64,000 nucleotides of DNA from Afifellaceae bacterium. Its GTDB lineage: Bacteria > Pseudomonadota > Alphaproteobacteria > Rhizobiales > Afifellaceae. Made by a program: the position numbers and the translations under genes. The stretch is taken from NCBI GenBank assembly GCA_028284625.1, contig JANQRH010000028.1, positions 79,289 to 143,288 on the forward strand, in the 5' to 3' direction. Positions 16,033 to 24,897 of the stretch are shown piece by piece. Position 1 is the stretch's first letter. Each line of letters starts with the position of its first letter. Below the pieces are notes generated by a model, which saw nothing but the letters and a program-made list of their open reading frames with translations, was not told the origin of the DNA and ran no database searches.

Positions 16033-17619
16033 TCATGATCGTGCGGCCTGCCAGCCGCCGCCATTCGCCGTCGACACGACAATCTCGTCACCGTGATTAA
16101 CCTCCAAGCCTGAGACGAAGGCGTAGTCTTCACGCGCGCCGGCTCTGCGCACGATGGCGATGCCGTTCGTCCCGCCATCGTCGCCGCCCTTCAGGCCCCA
16201 GACGGGTTGTTTGTAGCGGCTGTAGCCGGCGGAAAGCACGGCGCGTCCGCGCGGCCGGTAGCTGATCTCCAAGCCTTTACCGCCGGAATGCAGGCCGCGG
16301 CCTTCGTCCGTCTCGTTCAGGCGCTTGTAGCCGACATCGATGCCGTAGCGGGCTTCGCAGATCTCCACGGGGCAGTTGAAGGTCTCGCCATGGCTGGCGG
16401 AATACATGGCGTCGAGCCCGTCGCGCTTTGACGTTGCGCCCCAGCCGCCCATCTGCGGCTCCACCATAGTGTAGCGGCGGCCGGTGTCGGGGTGCCGGCC
16501 GGCGATCACCGTGCCGCAGATGGAGGCGAAGTGGCCGGCGGGCAGGCGTTCGGGCATGGCGCGCGCCATACACTGCCACAGCATGTCGTAGAGCCGGATG
16601 CGGGTCTCAAAGTAATAGCCGTGCGGCGCGGTTCCGGTGGCGTGGAAGATCGTGCCGGGTTCGGTGATCACGTGAAGCGGGCGGAACGAGCCGGCATTGG
16701 TGAACAAGGTCGGATCGGTCAGCGCCTTGAAGATCATCTGCGAGGAGATGACGGCGCCGTCGCGGCTGGTGTTATAGGGCGCGTTGCGCTGTGCCGGATT
16801 GTCTCTGAGGTCGACAATGAAGCGGTCGGGCGTCACGCTGATCGTGGCACGCCACAGGGCGCCGTCGTCCTGCTCCTCCTCGATTTCGTAGGTGCCATCC
16901 GGGAGCGAGGAGAGGCCGGCGAGGCCACGCTGCTCGCCTTCCTCAAAGAGCGCCGACAAGGCCGCTCGATATGCCGCCAAACCGTAGGTCTCCACTAGCT
17001 GGCGGATGCGCGCCTCCGCTTTGCGGGAGGCGGCGACTTGCGCCCACAGATCGCCGTTGACGAAATCGGGGAGGCGCGAATTGACCGCGATGATGTCGAA
17101 GACGGAGCGCACCGGTTCGCCGTTTTCAAACAGCTTGATCGCTGGCAGGCGCAGGCCTTCCTGAAAAATCTCGCTGACATCGACCGCCATGGAACCCGGC
17201 GTCTTGCCACCGACATCGTTCCAATGCGCGATAGAGGCGGTCCAGGCGACGAGCGTGTCGCCGGCGAAGACCGGCTGGGCGATCACCACGTCGTTCAGAT
17301 GCGTGACGCCGCCGAAATAGGGGTCGTTGGTGACGAACATGTCGCCCGGCCGGATAGCATCGGCGCCGTTCAGCTCGATGATGCGCTTGACCGCCTTATC
17401 GAGCACACCGACGAAAGTTGGGATGCCGGCGCCGGAGGAGACGAGATTGCCTTCCGCATCCGTGATACCGGTGCCTACGTCGAGCACCTCGTAGATGATC
17501 GGGCTCATCGCGGTCTTCTTCAGAACCGCGAACATCTCGTCGGCGGCGGCGATCAAGCTCGCCTGGATGACGGAGATCGTGAACGTGTCGAATTCGTCTT
17601 GTGGCACGGATGGTCTCAA
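16033..17619 (-). CDS. Hydantoinase B / 5-oxoprolinase beta-subunit family protein (second copy)
   Basis: A 528-residue HyuB-family protein, the catalytic partner of HyuA in ATP-dependent hydrolysis of hydantoins, oxoproline or related cyclic amides. Family motifs: AADEMFAVLKKTAMSPIIYE, GIPTFVGVLDKAV, MFVTNDPYFGGVTHLND, PGSMAVDVSEIFQEGLRLPA and FNCPVEICEARYGID. It closely resembles the HyuB at 20649, so the operon carries two paralogous B subunits for one A subunit. It is the last gene of the minus-strand operon and overlaps the M24 peptidase by four bases. The N-terminus matches its paralogue from QASLIAAADEMF. Confidence 0.93.
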   Translation of the reverse strand: MRPSVPQDEFDTFTISVIQASLIAAADEMFAVLKKTAMSPIIYEVLDVGTGITDAEGNLVSSGAGIPTFVGVLDKAVKRIIELNGADAIRPGDMFVTNDPYFGGVTHLNDVVIAQPVFAGDTLVAWTASIAHWNDVGGKTPGSMAVDVSEIFQEGLRLPAIKLFENGEPVRSVFDIIAVNSRLPDFVNGDLWAQVAASRKAEARIRQLVETYGLAAYRAALSALFEEGEQRGLAGLSSLPDGTYEIEEEQDDGALWRATISVTPDRFIVDLRDNPAQRNAPYNTSRDGAVISSQMIFKALTDPTLFTNAGSFRPLHVITEPGTIFHATGTAPHGYYFETRIRLYDMLWQCMARAMPERLPAGHFASICGTVIAGRHPDTGRRYTMVEPQMGGWGATSKRDGLDAMYSASHGETFNCPVEICEARYGIDVGYKRLNETDEGRGLHSGGKGLEISYRPRGRAVLSAGYSRYKQPVWGLKGGDDGGTNGIAIVRRAGAREDYAFVSGLEVNHGDEIVVSTANGGGWQAARS

Positions 17620-18701
17620 GCATCCGCAACATGAAGCGCGCGCGGCAATTCGGAGAAGATTTCCGGGCCGTCGGAACGCAGGATGACGATCTCCTCCAGC
17701 CTTAGGCCGAAGCGCCCCGGCAGATAGATGCCCGGCTCGATGGAGAACACCATGCCCTCGTCGAGCACGGTCTCAGACGTTGCGGTGATGTAAGGCGGTT
17801 CATGCACCTCAATGCCGAGACCGTGGCCGGTGCGGTGCACGAAATATTCGCCGTAGCCGGCCTCTGTGATGAGGTCGCGGGCGGCGGCGTCGACTGACTT
17901 TGCCTCGACCCCGGGCTTCGCGGCCGCGAGCCCCGCTTGGACGGCGGCCTCCACGATGGCGTGGATTTCGGCGTAGCCTTCCGGCGCGTGGCCGAGCGCT
18001 GCCATCCTCGTCATGTCGGAGGGAAAGCCATCCTTGCGGCCGCCGATGTCGATGACGATGGCGTCGCCGGCTTCAAGTTTGCGCTCGCCGGTGGCGTGGT
18101 GGGGAAACGCGCCGTTGGGCCCGGAGCCGACGATGGAGAATTGCGGCTGGGCGCCTTCGCTTGCGAAATGCGCGCGAATGGCCGCCGCGACCTCAAGCTC
18201 CGTAACGCCTGGCTTCAAAGCGGCAAAGCCGGCTTGCATGGCGCGGTCGTTGATGAGGGCGTTCTCCTTCAGGAGCCGGTATTCGGTGTCGTCCTTCCGC
18301 ATGCGGAGCGCGCCCACGGTATCCTCCGTGAAGCTCCGCCGAGCGTTGGGCAGGTTATCGAGCAGGAGCAGGGCGAAATCGGCGCGCATTGTCTCGTCGA
18401 CCGCAACGGCGCGCGCACGATCTGCACTCGTGGCGGCAAGGGCTGCGTTCAGCGCATCCACCGGTCCGTCCGCGTCGGCCCATTCGTGAAAGGCGATGTC
18501 GGTTCGCTCGCGCGATCCTTCGGCGTTGAGCGCCGGCATGAGGAACGCTTCTTTCTCCACGCCGACAAGCAAGAGGCAGGGGCGCTCGTCGGGATGTGGA
18601 TGGAAGCCGAGCAGCCAGTCGACATGCGGGCCGGGGCCGAGCGCGACGAGGTCGGTGCCGGTTTCACGCATCTTCGCGCGGAGTTTCTCCAGACGATCCA
18701 T
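17616..18701 (-). CDS. M24-family metallopeptidase (Xaa-Pro aminopeptidase-like)
   Basis: A 361-residue M24 'pita-bread' metallopeptidase with a creatinase-like N-terminal domain (residues 1-~125). The five expected metal ligands are visible: the two Asp in DIGGRKDGFPSDMTR, His in HRTGHGLGIEVHE, Glu in SIEPGIYLPG and Glu in RLEEIVIL; FPHHATG carries the substrate-side His. Family members cleave Xaa-Pro bonds or related amides such as creatine. In this operon it may hydrolyse the linear product released by HyuAB ring opening. It is 12 bases after the MDR gene stop and overlaps the second HyuB. Confidence 0.92.
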   Translation of the reverse strand: MDRLEKLRAKMRETGTDLVALGPGPHVDWLLGFHPHPDERPCLLLVGVEKEAFLMPALNAEGSRERTDIAFHEWADADGPVDALNAALAATSADRARAVAVDETMRADFALLLLDNLPNARRSFTEDTVGALRMRKDDTEYRLLKENALINDRAMQAGFAALKPGVTELEVAAAIRAHFASEGAQPQFSIVGSGPNGAFPHHATGERKLEAGDAIVIDIGGRKDGFPSDMTRMAALGHAPEGYAEIHAIVEAAVQAGLAAAKPGVEAKSVDAAARDLITEAGYGEYFVHRTGHGLGIEVHEPPYITATSETVLDEGMVFSIEPGIYLPGRFGLRLEEIVILRSDGPEIFSELPRALHVADA

Positions 18702-18713
18702 GAACCTCTCCCG

Positions 18714-19712
18714 CTAGAGCCCGGTTTCCACGACCACTTTGCCGTGGCTGGTCCTGGTGCCCCTCAAGTAGCGCCATGCGTCTTTGTAACCTTCCATCGG
18801 ATACACGCGGTCGACGTTCGGCTTGAGCGAGCCATCGGCGATCGTCTTGTAGACATAGGCCTTGCCCCGCGCGTTCGCCGCATCGTCCTCGACGTAATTG
18901 AAGATCGAATAGGTGTGGAACCAGAGGCTTCGCTGGATCATGGGCAGGAAGGGGGGAACCGCATATTGCCCCGTCAAGCCGCCATAGAGGAACAGGATGC
19001 CCCCTTTGGCCATGGCATTGGCGTAGCGGTCCATAAAGTCGGAGCCGACGGGGTCGAACGAGGCGTGCACGCCGACGCCATCGGTCACGTCGCGCAGGAA
19101 GCCCTCGATGTCTCCGCCGTCGTCGACAAAGACATGATGGGCGCCGCTGTCGAGGAGGTATTGCCTGTTCGCCTCCGACCGTGTGGTAGCGATCATGGTC
19201 GCGCCGCAGAGCCGCCCGATATGCAACGCCGCGTTCCCGGAGGTGCTGGTGCCGGCGGGAATGAGAATGTTCTTGCCGGGCGCCGCCTTTGCCAGCTCCA
19301 CAATCGGGAAGTAGGCGGTCATGAACTGTATCCAGATGGACGCAGCCTCGGTCTTCGTCAGACCATCCGGCGCCTTGGTGATGTAGGCCTGGTCGATGAG
19401 CATCGTGTCAGCGCTGGTGCCACGCCGATCGTAGAAATAGGGCAAGGTGCAATAGCGCTCGCCGACCTCGATCCCCTCGACCTTTTCGCCGACGGCTTCC
19501 ACGATGCCGGCTGCCTCACAGCCGATGCGCGCGGGGAAGGCGGAGAAGCTGAAGGAATAGCGATCGTTCATCAGGTCCTCGTCGCCCCAGTTGAGCGCAA
19601 AGGCCTCCACCCGAAGGCGCACGTCGGTCGGGCCGGGCTCCTCCATCGTGCACTCGACCAGCTCGAGCCCCTCATACCCGCCATAAGCGTTAATCACCCA
19701 TTCCCTCGGCAT
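18714..19712 (-). CDS. Zinc-free MDR oxidoreductase (quinone-oxidoreductase-like)
   Basis: A 332-residue medium-chain dehydrogenase/reductase. The N-terminal GroES-like fold contains RVEAFALNWGDEDLMNDRY and IGCEAAGIVEAVG, and the nucleotide-binding region is ILIPAGTSTSGNAALHIGRLCGATMIAT. No structural zinc cysteine cluster is seen. It sits between the racemase-like gene and the M24 peptidase in the hydantoinase operon, 69 bases after the racemase gene. Its redox role is unclear; reduction of an unsaturated side chain or carbonyl on the imported compound would fit. Confidence 0.85.
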   Translation of the reverse strand: MPREWVINAYGGYEGLELVECTMEEPGPTDVRLRVEAFALNWGDEDLMNDRYSFSFSAFPARIGCEAAGIVEAVGEKVEGIEVGERYCTLPYFYDRRGTSADTMLIDQAYITKAPDGLTKTEAASIWIQFMTAYFPIVELAKAAPGKNILIPAGTSTSGNAALHIGRLCGATMIATTRSEANRQYLLDSGAHHVFVDDGGDIEGFLRDVTDGVGVHASFDPVGSDFMDRYANAMAKGGILFLYGGLTGQYAVPPFLPMIQRSLWFHTYSIFNYVEDDAANARGKAYVYKTIADGSLKPNVDRVYPMEGYKDAWRYLRGTRTSHGKVVVETGL

Positions 19713-19781
19713 GGCTTCCTGTCCTTTCTTCTCGTCCTTGGCGTTGTTGACGGCTTTGAACTGCGTCAGTGCGGTGCAGCG

Positions 19782-20612
19782 TCAGGCCGCCAATGATGTT
19801 GCGCCGGGTTCGGCCTCAACGATGACGCGGTTGCCGAACGCCTCGCCGTCGTCGAAGCCGCCGAAGCGAGCGATTTCCTCTTCCGAGGGCGCTTCACACG
19901 ACCATTTGCGGCTCGGCACCCAGCCGCATTGGCGCTTGAGGATGGCGGCGTATTCGGCGCGTTTCAGCGCGGCGATCGAGGGGTCGATCACCGGCACGCC
20001 GAGCGTCTGTGACAATTCGCGATAGAAGCCGACCTCCAGCGTGCAGCCGAGGATGAGCGCCTCGGCGTAATCCTCTTCCACGGCCTTGCGGCCGGCTTCA
20101 GTGAGCCGCCGATTGGTCTCGGCGTGATCGCGCTGAAAATCGTTCACGCCGAGCTCGACATGGTAGAAGCCGGCCAGCCGGTCGCGATGGCCATGCTCGT
20201 GAACGGTCGCCTGCATCTGGTTCACCCATTTGCGCCGGCCGACGATCACGCCGAAACGGTTGGCGAGGCTGGCGGCGATCTCGCAGGACGCCGCGCAGGG
20301 CGCGGTGACGATCATGTCGCCGGAGATCTCGCGCGCGTCGTGTAGCGCGGTGTCATAGAAGCAGCCGATCGCAAAGCCGTCGAAGCCCTCGCGCGCGGCC
20401 GCCCTGACGGCGCGGATGATGCCGCGGGTAACGATCGCCTCATAGGAACGGAACTCGATGTGTGTGAATGCGCCGTCGTGATCGGGCAGGGAGGTGACGT
20501 GCACTTCCGTGCCGGGCAGCTTGTGGTCGGCGGCCATCTTGGCGAAGATGCCGTCATCCGCGCCGCGGTTGCCCACCGGGCTCAAATACATGATCTTTAG
20601 CGGTGCGTTCAT
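19782..20612 (-). CDS. Asp/Glu/hydantoin racemase-family protein
   Basis: A 276-residue protein of the aspartate/glutamate/hydantoin racemase superfamily. The two catalytic cysteines of this two-base racemase fold are visible in FAIGCFYDTAL and LILGCTLEVG. AAGGAGGATGAC directly before ATG 20612 fixes the start, six codons inside the track ORF. In hydantoin-utilising operons this gene (hyuE) interconverts D- and L-5-substituted hydantoins so that a stereospecific hydrolase can use both. It lies just after the first HyuB gene. Related family members also include maleate isomerases, so racemase activity is probable but not certain. Confidence 0.85.
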   Translation of the reverse strand: MNAPLKIMYLSPVGNRGADDGIFAKMAADHKLPGTEVHVTSLPDHDGAFTHIEFRSYEAIVTRGIIRAVRAAAREGFDGFAIGCFYDTALHDAREISGDMIVTAPCAASCEIAASLANRFGVIVGRRKWVNQMQATVHEHGHRDRLAGFYHVELGVNDFQRDHAETNRRLTEAGRKAVEEDYAEALILGCTLEVGFYRELSQTLGVPVIDPSIAALKRAEYAAILKRQCGWVPSRKWSCEAPSEEEIARFGGFDDGEAFGNRVIVEAEPGATSLAA

Positions 20613-20648
20613 GTCATCCTCCTTGTGCATGAGCCGGTATGTCGTCGG

Positions 20649-22310
20649 TCACACCGGGCCGTAAATCTCCTCGGCGCGTGCTTTCGTGATCAATCCATTC
20701 TTGATGTCGTCGCGGACGGCGTCGCGGTCGCGCTCCTTGGGGTCGCCCTGGCCACCGCCATTGCCGGTGACGACACGGATGACGTCGTCGACATGCGTGA
20801 CCTTTCCGGAGATGAAGGCGAACGTCTCCGGATCGCCATCCTTGGGGCGGAACTCGACGTAATTGGGCGAGCCATCCGCGCCGCCATCCACGCCCCAGGC
20901 CGGAAACTTCGACCGCGTGTAGCCGACGGTAAGGAAGCCGTTGTCGGTGCGGATGCGGTAATCCATGACGATGCCGCGCCCGCCGGTATGCTTGCCTTCG
21001 CCGCCGGGCTCCATGTTGAGTTCCATGCGGTCGACATAAAGGCCGTTACGGGCCTCGTTGATCTCGGCGGGACAGTTGAAGGTCTCGCCGTGGAAGCCGC
21101 AGAACATGGCGGAATTGCCGTCGCGAACGCGGCTCGCGCCCCAGCCGCCAAGCTGCGGCTCGATGATGGTGTATTGCCGACCCGTGTCGGGGTGGATGCC
21201 GCCGATAAACGTGCCGCACACGGATGCGAAATGGCCGGCAGCGAGGCGGTCGGGCATATGCGGCGCGAGGCAGCGCCACATGATGTCATAGACGCGCAAT
21301 TCGATCTCGTAATAGAAGCCGATCGGGGCCGGCTCCTTGGCGTGAAAGACGGAGCCCTCGCGGGTCAAGAGATTGATGGGGCGGAACGAGCCGCCATTGG
21401 CCGGCGAATAGGGATCGGTCAGCGACTTGAAGATCATCTGTGCCGCGACCATCACGCCGTCGCGGCTGGTGTTGACGGGATTGTCCGCCTGGTCGGGATT
21501 GTCGCGCAGGTCGACCGTGAACTGATCGTCGGCGATGGTGATCTTGACGTTGAAGATGCGTCCGTCGTCCTGCTCCTCCGATAGATCGAACGTGCCCTTG
21601 GGCAAGCCGGAGAGCGCCTTCAGCGACGCCTCTTCGCCATAGTCCATGAACGCGACCATGGCGTTATCAAAGGTGGCGACGCCGTATTTCTCCGCCAGCT
21701 CGCGCAGACGCCGATCGCCGACACGCACCGAAGCGATTGCTGCCCAGACGTCGCCTTCAAGCACGTCGGGCATGCGAGAATTGACCTTGATGATCTCCAT
21801 CACCGGCTTGATCGGCTCGCCCTTGGAGATGATTTTGATAGCCGGCAGGCGCAGGCCTTCTTGGAAGATCTCCGTGGCCTCGCCGGTCAGCGAGCCGGGG
21901 GCCATGCCGCCGACATCCGAATTGTGGGCGATGTTGGCGGTCCAGGCGATGATACGGCCGCCGGCAAAGACCGGCATGGCGACGACGATGTCGTTGAGAT
22001 GCGTGACGCCGCCATAATAGGGATCGTTGGTGGCGAACACATCGCCGGGCTCGATGCCGCCCGGCTTGTCGAACTTGGCGATGATCACCTTCACCGCCTT
22101 GTCGAGCACGCCGATGAAGGCGGGGATGCCGGCGCCGGAGGAGGCGAGTTCGCCCTTGGCGTCCATGATGCCGGTGCCCATGTCGAGTACCTCATAGATG
22201 ATGGAGCTCATCGCGGTCTTCTTCATCGCCGCGAACATCTCGTCGGCGGCCGCCTGCAGTGAGTTCTGGATGATTTCCAGCGTGATCGGGTCGTTGGAGA
22301 TTGCGCTCAT
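20649..22310 (-). CDS. hyuB: Hydantoinase B / 5-oxoprolinase beta-subunit
   Basis: A 553-residue HyuB protein that would form a complex with the HyuA encoded immediately upstream to open a cyclic amide at the cost of ATP. Motifs: QAAADEMFAAMKKTAMSSIIYE, GVFATNDPYYGGVTHLND-like segment, PGSLTGEATEIFQEGLRLPA and FNCPAEINEARNGLY. GAGGAT eight bases before ATG 22310 sets the start, 11 bases beyond the HyuA stop. The C-terminal tail (KNGLITKARAEEIYGPV) is typical of hydantoinase B proteins and is missing from the shorter paralogue at 16033. Substrate may be hydantoin, oxoproline or another lactam. Confidence 0.93.
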   Translation of the reverse strand: MSAISNDPITLEIIQNSLQAAADEMFAAMKKTAMSSIIYEVLDMGTGIMDAKGELASSGAGIPAFIGVLDKAVKVIIAKFDKPGGIEPGDVFATNDPYYGGVTHLNDIVVAMPVFAGGRIIAWTANIAHNSDVGGMAPGSLTGEATEIFQEGLRLPAIKIISKGEPIKPVMEIIKVNSRMPDVLEGDVWAAIASVRVGDRRLRELAEKYGVATFDNAMVAFMDYGEEASLKALSGLPKGTFDLSEEQDDGRIFNVKITIADDQFTVDLRDNPDQADNPVNTSRDGVMVAAQMIFKSLTDPYSPANGGSFRPINLLTREGSVFHAKEPAPIGFYYEIELRVYDIMWRCLAPHMPDRLAAGHFASVCGTFIGGIHPDTGRQYTIIEPQLGGWGASRVRDGNSAMFCGFHGETFNCPAEINEARNGLYVDRMELNMEPGGEGKHTGGRGIVMDYRIRTDNGFLTVGYTRSKFPAWGVDGGADGSPNYVEFRPKDGDPETFAFISGKVTHVDDVIRVVTGNGGGQGDPKERDRDAVRDDIKNGLITKARAEEIYGPV

Positions 22311-22321
22311 GGGTCCGATCC

Positions 22322-24394
22322 TCAATTCGCCATGTCGATATGGATGTTGCCGTAGCCGTCGACCTCGGCGCGGTTGCCGGGATGCAGCACGACGGTCATG
22401 CCGGGGTCCTCAACGATCGCCGGGCCGCTCAGCACCATGCCCGGCGTCAGCTTCGTACCATCGTAGATGTCGGCTTCGTGAATGCCTTCAAGCGCGTAAT
22501 CGACCGCGCGTTTGCCCTTCAGCGCCGGCGCGGGATCGGCATCGCCGCGCGGCGCTTCCGTCATGGTGAGCTTGCCGACCTCCGCTGACGCGATGAGGTG
22601 TATGCCCACCATCTCAACGGGCGCGTCGAGCCGGTATGTGTATTCGCGCTCGTAGGTCTCGTGGAAATCGGCCTCGATCTTAGCGAGGTTCTCCGCGGTG
22701 ACGGCGCCGTCGAGCAGCACTTCGGTGGTGTGCTCCTGGTTCTGATAGCGGAACTTGCCGAAGCGCACGAATTTTATCCGCTCCGGCTCGACGCCCTCAT
22801 CGCCGAATTGCTGTCTGGCGACGGCTTCGGTGTCGGCGAAGGTCTGCTCGATCGTCGCCTCTGAGCCCTTCTGCAGATCGACCAGCCTGGTGACGAAATA
22901 GTCGCGCCTGAGGTCCGACATCATCATGCCCCAGGCGGAGAAGACCGGCGCGCCTGCAGGCACGACCACCTTCTTCACGCCAAGCTCCGCGGCAAGCGCC
23001 ATCGCGTGCATCGCGCCGCCGCCGCCAAAGGCGACGAGCACGAAGTCGCGCGGATCGAAGCCGCGATTGAGCGACACAAGCTTCAGCGCGTTGACCATGT
23101 TGTTGTTGGCAATGCGGATGATGCCACGCGCCGCCTCGTCGGCGTCGACGCCGAGCTTCTGGCCGACATTATTGATCGCGGTCTCGGCGGCCGCCATGTC
23201 GGCGTCGATCTCGCCGCCGCAGAAATAGTCGCGGTTGATGCGACCGAGCCAGAGATTGGCGTCGGTGGTGGTGGCTTCGGTGCCGCCTTTGCCGTAGGCG
23301 GCGGGGCCGGGCAGCGCGCCGGCCGATTGCGGTCCGACATGCAGCTTGCCGAAATCGTCGACCCAGGCGATGGAGCCGCCACCATTGCCGATCTCCACAA
23401 GATCGACCACCGGAACCATGATCGGATAGCCGGCGGAGGTGCGGTCGCGCTCGATCCAGTAATCCGTCATGATGCGGACTTGGCCGTTCTCAATCAGCGA
23501 GCACTTTGCCGTGGTGCCGCCGATGTCGAGGGCGAGCACATTCGGCTCGCCTATCAGCCGACCAAGTTCCGCTGCACCCCAGAAGCCTGACGCGGGTCCG
23601 GACTCCACCATGGTGATCGGGATGCGCGCCACGGACTCAAGTGAATCCACGCCGCAATTGGACTGCATGATGTAAGGGCTGCCCGTGAAACCCTTGGCCT
23701 TTAGGCCATCGTTGAGGCGGCGCAGATAGCGCTCCGCAGTGGGCTGCACATAGGCGGAGAGCACCGCCGTGTTGGTGCGCTCATATTCGCGCCATTCGCG
23801 GGTGATCTGGTGCGAGGACACCACCGAAGCCTCCGGCCACAGCTCGTGCACTTTCGCCAGCGTTGCCTGCTCGTGCGACGGGTTGGCGTAGGAATGCAGG
23901 AAGCAGACGGCGATCGCCTCCACGCCTTCGGAACGAAAGTCCTCCAAAATGCCCGGCAATGGTGAAAGATCGAGCGGCGCCATCTCCTCGCCGCGATAGC
24001 TCATCCGCCCCGGCAGCTCGCGGCGGAGATAGCGCGGCACAAATGGCTTCGGCTTCTCATAGTGCAGATTGAAGAAGTCGGGCCGGTTGCCGCGTGCGAT
24101 CTCCAGCGTGTCGCGAAAGCCTTCGGTCGTGATCAGGCCGACGGTGCCGCCCTTGCGTTCCGTCAGCGCGTTAATGACGACGGTGGTGCCGTGCGCCAGA
24201 AAATCGACGGTCGCCGGGTCGACGCCGCCTTTCTCAAGGACGTTCAGCACGCCGCGTTCGAAATCGGGCGGTGTGGTGTCGGATTTCGCCGTGACGACGG
24301 TCGAGCGACCGTTATCGGGATCGGTTTCAAAGCAGACCAGATCGGTGAACGTGCCGCCGACATCGGTTGCCACACGTATTGTCTTGCCAGCCAC
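22322..24394 (-). CDS. hyuA: Hydantoinase A / 5-oxoprolinase alpha-subunit (ATP-dependent)
   Basis: A 690-residue HyuA protein of the acetone carboxylase/hydantoinase/oxoprolinase ATPase group. Residues 1-~180 form the hydantoinase/oxoprolinase N-terminal domain with the phosphate loop ATDVGGTFTDLVCFE; the central hydantoinase A domain has ALDIGGTTAKCSLI and VAFGGGGAMHAMALAAELGV. It starts with GTG within a TAGTG overlap with the GAF gene stop. It pairs with HyuB (20649) and possibly with the second HyuB (16033). The ATPase subunit activates the cyclic amide by phosphorylation before hydrolysis. Confidence 0.95.
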   Translation of the reverse strand: MAGKTIRVATDVGGTFTDLVCFETDPDNGRSTVVTAKSDTTPPDFERGVLNVLEKGGVDPATVDFLAHGTTVVINALTERKGGTVGLITTEGFRDTLEIARGNRPDFFNLHYEKPKPFVPRYLRRELPGRMSYRGEEMAPLDLSPLPGILEDFRSEGVEAIAVCFLHSYANPSHEQATLAKVHELWPEASVVSSHQITREWREYERTNTAVLSAYVQPTAERYLRRLNDGLKAKGFTGSPYIMQSNCGVDSLESVARIPITMVESGPASGFWGAAELGRLIGEPNVLALDIGGTTAKCSLIENGQVRIMTDYWIERDRTSAGYPIMVPVVDLVEIGNGGGSIAWVDDFGKLHVGPQSAGALPGPAAYGKGGTEATTTDANLWLGRINRDYFCGGEIDADMAAAETAINNVGQKLGVDADEAARGIIRIANNNMVNALKLVSLNRGFDPRDFVLVAFGGGGAMHAMALAAELGVKKVVVPAGAPVFSAWGMMMSDLRRDYFVTRLVDLQKGSEATIEQTFADTEAVARQQFGDEGVEPERIKFVRFGKFRYQNQEHTTEVLLDGAVTAENLAKIEADFHETYEREYTYRLDAPVEMVGIHLIASAEVGKLTMTEAPRGDADPAPALKGKRAVDYALEGIHEADIYDGTKLTPGMVLSGPAIVEDPGMTVVLHPGNRAEVDGYGNIHIDMAN

Positions 24395-24897
24395 TAGAGG
24401 CCTCCCTGGTCGATCGTGCGTTGCAGAAGAAAACAGGCCGCGCCGGGAAGTTTCAGCGCCTCCGATGCGGTGATCCGCTCCGTCGTATAGTGCCCGGCGG
24501 CGTCAAGGCAGTTGATGGTGCCGAGAAACCGGCCGGCGACGACGATCGGAACGTTAATGACGGATTCGCAACCGAGCGAACGGATCAGTTCGTAGTCGGG
24601 AAACACGTTGGCAATCGCCTCGATCGTATTGGCCGTAAATGTCCTGCCTTCGCCGATGACCTGGCGGGTCCAATCGTTCTCCTCGACCTGCTTGCGGCCG
24701 GAAACCGGATAGGCATCCGGCATGTTGGAGAAGGTACGGCAGGCCTCGTGCGTCGCCATGTCAAAAATCATCAGCGTGAACAGCCGGTGGCCGATGAGGG
24801 CGCGCGAGTGATTGCAGAGCGCCTCGAATGCGGTCTCTGGCTGGCCGTCGGGTGCGGCGAGCGCCGCCGCCATGCCGGAGAGGTCGCTGTCAGCCAT
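24394..24897 (-). CDS. Small GAF-domain protein in the hydantoinase operon
   Basis: A 167-residue protein that is essentially one GAF domain (residues ~20-155), a small-molecule sensing fold. Recognisable are the first strand/helix LCNHSRALIGHRLFTLMIFD, the variable loop, and CESVINVPIVVAGRFLGTINCLD. There is no DNA-binding or enzymatic domain attached. I use ATG 24897, which overlaps the ABC gene stop by eight bases; the track start is far inside the transporter gene. It is translationally coupled to both neighbours, between the importer and HyuA. It may bind the imported compound or act as a free-standing effector or enzyme; no function is established. Confidence 0.8.
   Translation of the reverse strand: MADSDLSGMAAALAAPDGQPETAFEALCNHSRALIGHRLFTLMIFDMATHEACRTFSNMPDAYPVSGRKQVEENDWTRQVIGEGRTFTANTIEAIANVFPDYELIRSLGCESVINVPIVVAGRFLGTINCLDAAGHYTTERITASEALKLPGAACFLLQRTIDQGGL

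Noticed and set aside
17937-19796. 619-aa plus-strand ORF
   Set aside because: It lies opposite the M24 peptidase and MDR genes, which have clear catalytic motifs. Its composition is typical of an antisense shadow in high-GC DNA and it has no recognisable domain.
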